NCBI GenBank assembly: GCA_030698575.1
Contig: JAUYMQ010000318.1
Location: 1-8,455, forward strand
Length of the DNA: 8,455 nucleotides
Direction: 5' to 3'
Origin: Deltaproteobacteria bacterium
Lineage (GTDB): Bacteria; JAUYMQ01
Part shown: one piece after another, positions 5,630 to 8,455 of the stretch
Layout: the number at the start of each line of letters is the position of its first letter
How positions within the stretch are numbered: the first letter of the stretch is position 1
Notes under the pieces: model-generated
The model's database searches: none
What the model was told of the DNA's origin: nothing
What the model saw: only the letters and a program-made list of their open reading frames with translations
Made by a program: the position numbers and the translations under genes

Positions 5630-5646
5630 TTGCCCCTCCTGGGATC
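5630..5646. other. Candidate attachment site core in the tRNA-Gln 3' end
   Basis: The 3' half of the T-arm and the acceptor strand of tRNA-Gln face the integrase gene, with palindromes and tandem repeats between them. Tyrosine integrases commonly cross over in such tRNA 3' ends and leave a direct repeat at the far end of the element. No direct repeat of this segment is found in the remaining window to the left, so the element end is outside and the core borders are unknown. Confidence 0.45.
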
Positions 5647-5702
5647 GAACCAGGACTCTCCTGATCCAGAGTCAGGCGTGTTGCCAGTTACACCAAGGGG
5701 CA
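5630..5702 (-). tRNA. tRNA-Gln (anticodon CUG)
   Basis: A complete 73-base cloverleaf is visible on the minus strand: acceptor TGCCCCT/AGGGGCA, D-stem GTGT/ACAC, anticodon stem CCTGA/TCAGG with loop CTCTGGA (anticodon CTG, codon CAG), a 5-base variable loop, T-stem CCTGG/CCAGG with TTCGATC, discriminator A at 5630. It begins with U, as bacterial tRNA-Gln does. CCA is not encoded. Its 3' end faces the integrase, making it the likely attachment gene. Confidence 0.96.
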
Positions 5703-5711
5703 GGGACGCGT

Positions 5712-5740
5712 ATCCTAAATCACCATGGCCTCGCTCGCAA
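5712..5740 (-). promoter_or_regulatory. Promoter of tRNA-Gln
   Basis: On the minus strand TTGCGA (plus 5735-5740) and TAGGAT (plus 5712-5717) are 17 bases apart and end nine bases before the tRNA 5' end. Each box matches the sigma70 consensus at 4 of 6 positions. Confidence 0.45.
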
Positions 5741-5957
5741 TGCTACTCGCGCTCCAGGTGCAGGTCATCACCACGACCGGCGGCCACCTGCCCGACCGTG
5801 ACTTCCACGTGAAGCTCCAGACGCGCGATTCCGTCCTCGAAGTCATCGCCAATCCCGCACCGCGCCGGGATCGTTCGAGGTCGTGGTCATCGTGCCGGGC
5901 CGGGTACGAGAGCACCGGGCGATTGTAAAAGGAAAAGACCGCGACGCGCTGCGTTGA
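5725..5957 (+). pseudogene. Small frameshifted ORF with signal-like N-terminus
   Basis: The frame opens at the ATG at 5725 (or 5740) with a hydrophobic start (MASLAMLLALQVQVITTT) and continues plausibly as HVKLQTRDSVLEVIANP. It then turns into an Arg/Ser-rich stretch after about 5868. From there the -1 frame reads on protein-like (GSFEVVVIVPGRVREHR, then AIVKGKDRDALR) to a TGA at 5955-5957. The two pieces joined would give a short secreted or periplasmic protein of about 78 residues. This points to a one-base loss, by mutation or sequencing error. The start overlaps the tRNA-Gln promoter. No family is recognised, and the whole call could be chance in GC-rich DNA. Confidence 0.35.
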
Positions 5958-5966
5958 GGTACCGTT

Positions 5967-5991
5967 CCCCCTCTCCCGGAGGGAGAGGGGG
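5967..5991. repeat. REP-like palindrome
   Basis: CCCCCTCTCCC (5967-5977) and GGGAGAGGGGG (5981-5991) form a perfect 11-bp stem with a 3-base loop. On the minus strand it is preceded by CACCCCCTGA (about 5992-6001), and the whole resembles the dispersed CCCTCTCCC/GGGAGAGGG REP-like repeats seen in many GC-rich genomes. It lies just downstream of tRNA-Ala and could also help end its transcript, although no T-run follows. Confidence 0.6.
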
Positions 5992-6005
5992 TCAGGGGGT
6001 GAGGA

Positions 6006-6078
6006 TGGAGCTGAGGGGGCTCGAACCCCTGACCTCCTGGGTGCGATCCAGGCGCTCTCCCAGCTGAGCTACAGCCCC
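6006..6078 (-). tRNA. tRNA-Ala (anticodon CGC)
   Basis: A complete 73-base cloverleaf on the minus strand: acceptor GGGGCTG/CAGCTCC with the G3-U70 pair that identifies alanine tRNA, D-stem GCTC/GAGC, anticodon stem CCTGG/CCAGG with loop ATCGCAC (anticodon CGC, codon GCG), T-stem AGGGG/CCCCT with TTCGAGC, discriminator A at 6006. CCA is not encoded. It is intact and carries no neighbouring integrase. Confidence 0.96.
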
Positions 6079-6097
6079 GAAGGGAGTGGAAGCTAAC

Positions 6098-6853
6098 ATG
6101 GTCATCGCCATTCTCGCCACGCTGCAGATGCCGTGGACCGCCGCCCTGCCGCCGCACGGCGCATCGCTCGACATCCTCCGCCCCAAGTTCGACGGCGGCG
6201 GCACCTCGCTCACCAGCGTCGCCGTCTTCGCCTCGGCGCGCATGCCCATGGGCAACGTGTCGCTGCGCGTCGAGCTGCCGTTCGCCCACATCGCAACGGA
6301 CCCCGGCGGCTCCAGCTCGTCGCTCGGCAATCCCTACGTCGGCATCGAGACCGGCGGCGCGACCGGCGTGAGCCTCGAAGCCGGCATCCGCGGCCCGCTC
6401 GCGTCCGACACCGAAGTCGCGCCGCAGCTCGGCGCGCTCGCCGACATCACGCAGATCGAGGCGTTCTTCCCAAACCTCGTCACCGCCAGCGCCGGCGCGC
6501 GCTATCGCTTCCACGACGCCGGCGGCAGCGGCTTCCTGTTCGACGGCGGCGGCGGCCCGGCGGTCTGGTTCCCGACCGAAGGAGGCGATCCGGAGCTCGT
6601 GCTCCATCATCACATGATGGCGGGCTACCGCGGGGCGGACCTCTGGGTCGCGGTCGGGTTCGGCGGCTGGACCGCCGTCACCAGCGACGGCGGCTCGGTC
6701 GGGGAGCGCACCGTCAATCAGGCCGGCGCGTCGTTCGGCATGGCGGGCGGCAAGACACGGCCGTCGTTCCACGTCATCGTTCCGCTGGACCAGGCCTTCA
6801 CCGCGGCCACCCAGATCGTGCTGGGGATCGGTCTGGCGATCGCCGCGAACTAG
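6098..6853 (+). CDS. Probable outer-membrane beta-barrel protein
   Basis: The 251-residue protein begins with a short hydrophobic, signal-like stretch ([16 protein letters not shown]) that could be cleaved before LPPHG. The rest is Gly/Ala-rich with alternating hydrophobic strands and polar turns: [81 protein letters not shown]. The ELPFAHI ... LGNPYVGIE pattern recalls the transporter/MetA-pathway-like beta-barrel families; this is a structural resemblance only. The ATG at 6098 has GGAAG five bases upstream and is preferred over the GTG at 6086. It converges with the UPF0182 gene and overlaps it by four bases. No function can be named. Confidence 0.75.
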   Translation: MVIAILATLQMPWTAALPPHGASLDILRPKFDGGGTSLTSVAVFASARMPMGNVSLRVELPFAHIATDPGGSSSSLGNPYVGIETGGATGVSLEAGIRGPLASDTEVAPQLGALADITQIEAFFPNLVTASAGARYRFHDAGGSGFLFDGGGGPAVWFPTEGGDPELVLHHHMMAGYRGADLWVAVGFGGWTAVTSDGGSVGERTVNQAGASFGMAGGKTRPSFHVIVPLDQAFTAATQIVLGIGLAIAAN

Positions 6854-8455
6854 TCCCGGCCGCCCCCGCCCAGCAGTCCCTGAAGCTGCCGCAGCGCCTG
6901 CTCGAGCCGCGCCAGCTCTTCTCCATACCGCGCCCAATCGCCGGCGCGCTGCGCCTCGATCGCCCGCCGGAACGCTTCGTTCGCCCGCCGCGTGAGCTCG
7001 GCGGCGCGAGGATTCGGCGCGGGCGCGGCGCCCTGCCCCGCGGCGACGCGCTCGGGTGCGCGCTCGGGCCCAACGCCGCCTCCACCCGCGAACAGCCGCG
7101 ACAACCCTTCCTCCAGCGTCTCCTCCATCACCACCCGGTTCTCGTGCGCCACCACCACGCGCTTGAGCTCGGGAATCCGGCCCCCCTGCGCCCGCAGATA
7201 CAGCGGCATCACGTAGATCAGCGATTCCTCGATCGGAATGACGAGCAGGTTGCCGCGGATCACCTGCGAGCCGCCCTGGTCCCACAGCGATATCTGCCGC
7301 GCGATCTCGGTGTCCTGATTGATCCGGTTGACGATCTGCGTGGGGCCGAACACGAGGCTCTGCTTGGGAAAGCGATAGACGACCAGCTCGCCGTAATGCT
7401 CGCCGTCGTTCCGCGCCACCATCCACGACGCCAGGTTGTCCTTGCCGCGCGGCGTGAACGGCACCATGAGGATGAACTCCGCCCGCGGCTCCTCCGGCAG
7501 CCGCATGATCATGTGCCGCAGGAACAGCTCGGTCCGCTCCGGCGCCATCGACAGCACCGGCTTCTGCCACTGGTCTTCCCGGTGATAGAAAATCCCCGGC
7601 TCGGCCATGTGATAGGTGGCGTACAGGTCGCTCTGCAGGCGGAACAAGTCCTCGGGATAGCGCAGATGCGCGCGCAGCCCGGCGGGGATGGAGTCCAGCG
7701 GCACCAAGATCCCGGGGAAGATCTTGCCGAAGGTGCGCACCAGCGGATCGGCGGGATCGGCGAGATACGCCGTGACGCTCCCCTCGTGCGCGTCGATCAC
7801 GACCTTCACGCTGTTGCGCATGTAGTTGACCCCGCTGCGCAGCGGCTGCGCATAGGGGTAGCCGGCGGTGGCGGTGTAGGCGTCGAGGATCCAGTGCAGC
7901 CGGCCCTCGGGGTCGATCACCATGTAGGGATCGTTGTCGAACGCGAGGAACGGCAGCGCCGTGCGCGCCCGCTCGCGGATGTTGCGCACGTACAACGCCC
8001 GGCTCTCGCTCGTGATGTCGCTCGACAGCAGCACCTTCAGCGAGCGGAAGTGGGCGGCGAGCACCAGCCGGCGCAGCAGGCCGCCGACGCGCACGCCGCC
8101 GTCGCCTTTGTAGCTCGTGAAGATGTTCTCGTCCGCCGAGGGGTAGTCGAACTCCCGCTGGCCGGTGTTGGCGAACACCCACGAATCGGTCAGCTCGCCG
8201 AAGTAGATCTCCGGCCGCGCGACCTCGAGCGACACGCTGGAGACGGGAGGCAGGTCCTTGATGAGCAGGACCGGCAGCCCTTCCTCGGTGACTTCGTTCA
8301 CGGGACCGAGCGTCAGGCCCATGCCGTGCGTGAACGTGAGCCGCTCATTGATGAAGGTGCGGGTGGGGAGCGAGGAGGAGTTCAGCTCGCGCGGCGACAG
8401 CATCACCTGGCGGTACGCCCCGTCGATCATGTAGCGGTCGTCGTCCACCGAGACG
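6850..8455 (-). CDS. UPF0182 family membrane protein, C-terminal part (partial)
   Basis: The gene runs off the right edge; 534 codons plus the stop are visible. The sequence carries the extracytoplasmic part of the UPF0182 family: [21 protein letters not shown] near the edge, then [28 protein letters not shown], the LHWILDAYT and YPYAQPL region, [26 protein letters not shown]-like [24 protein letters not shown], and [40 protein letters not shown]. The N-terminal membrane segments known from the family (about seven) are outside the window. A Gly/Pro/Ala-rich linker and a C-terminal charged helix ([19 protein letters not shown]) end the protein. The GTG at 8448-8446 is internal, since the frame stays open to the edge. 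The cellular role of the family is unknown. It belongs to the resident-looking flank. Confidence 0.93.
   Translation of the reverse strand, partial: VSVDDDRYMIDGAYRQVMLSPRELNSSSLPTRTFINERLTFTHGMGLTLGPVNEVTEEGLPVLLIKDLPPVSSVSLEVARPEIYFGELTDSWVFANTGQREFDYPSADENIFTSYKGDGGVRVGGLLRRLVLAAHFRSLKVLLSSDITSESRALYVRNIRERARTALPFLAFDNDPYMVIDPEGRLHWILDAYTATAGYPYAQPLRSGVNYMRNSVKVVIDAHEGSVTAYLADPADPLVRTFGKIFPGILVPLDSIPAGLRAHLRYPEDLFRLQSDLYATYHMAEPGIFYHREDQWQKPVLSMAPERTELFLRHMIMRLPEEPRAEFILMVPFTPRGKDNLASWMVARNDGEHYGELVVYRFPKQSLVFGPTQIVNRINQDTEIARQISLWDQGGSQVIRGNLLVIPIEESLIYVMPLYLRAQGGRIPELKRVVVAHENRVVMEETLEEGLSRLFAGGGGVGPERAPERVAAGQGAAPAPNPRAAELTRRANEAFRRAIEAQRAGDWARYGEELARLEQALRQLQGLLGGGGRD

Larger units (their letters stand above)
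1..5646. mobile_element. Probable integrative element at tRNA-Gln, tRNA-proximal end (left limit not in window)
   Basis: Integrase, excisionase-like gene, small accessory genes and att-like repeats abut the 3' end of tRNA-Gln. The region to the left, with the que genes, is visibly less GC-rich than the flank to the right of the tRNAs. The certain part of the element is the module from the excisionase-like gene to the tRNA. Inclusion of the que genes is inferred from direction, base composition and the missing second attachment site. No conjugation, replication or phage structural gene is visible, so the element type is open. Confidence 0.5.

Noticed and set aside
5843-8182. A 779-codon minus-strand open frame across the UPF0182 gene, the beta-barrel gene and both sides of tRNA-Ala
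   Set aside because: It is Arg/Ala-rich, runs through a tRNA gene and a REP-like repeat, and lies in another frame of a clear UPF0182 coding sequence; it is a shadow of high GC.
1-8455. CRISPR array
   Set aside because: The repeats seen are single pairs or palindromes; no regularly spaced repeat series exists.

Overview
The window comes from a high-GC bacterium. Both tRNA genes lack an encoded CCA, Shine-Dalgarno motifs are present, and a UPF0182 membrane protein is encoded. An Acidobacteriota-like host would fit the overall style, but nothing here proves the taxon. The left two thirds looks like the tRNA-proximal end of an integrative element. The right third looks like resident chromosome and is visibly more GC-rich than the que genes.

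Left part (1-2320): a pathway to 7-deazaguanine. A minus-strand operon reads excisionase/MerR-like winged-HTH protein -> queC -> queE -> queD. The first two junctions are 4-base stop/start overlaps, and queD runs off the left edge. queF is divergent on the plus strand. Together QueD, QueE, QueC and QueF convert dihydroneopterin triphosphate-derived 6-carboxytetrahydropterin precursors to preQ0 and then preQ1, the precursor of queuosine and of some 7-deazaguanine DNA modifications. No enzyme that would use the product (Tgt, DpdA) is visible. The 91-base divergent spacer carries a promoter for the HTH-que operon and an inverted repeat (TGTAAC-N15-GTTACA) that could be its operator.

Middle part (2321-5497): element control and recombination genes. 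A promoter and a short leader with a strong intrinsic terminator precede an unrecognised protein with an N-terminal MerR/excisionase-type HTH, long charged coiled coils and an extremely acidic tail. A nested hairpin follows its stop codon. Next come a second small HTH protein (probable excisionase/directionality factor), a tyrosine integrase whose start overlaps it by 8 bases, and a 68-residue two-pass membrane protein.

Attachment region (5498-5702): between the last element gene and tRNA-Gln(CUG) lie a near-perfect palindrome, an inverted copy of the tRNA 3' end, an exact 11-bp tandem repeat and a terminator for the tRNA. This arrangement is what one expects at a tyrosine-integrase attachment site in a tRNA 3' end, so the element would extend leftwards and carry the que genes as cargo. 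The opposite attachment site is not in the window, so this is an inference.

Right flank (5703-8455): a small frameshifted ORF, a REP-like palindrome, tRNA-Ala(CGC), a probable outer-membrane beta-barrel protein, and the C-terminal part of a UPF0182 protein on the opposite strand. The last two genes converge and share a CTAG that holds both stop codons.
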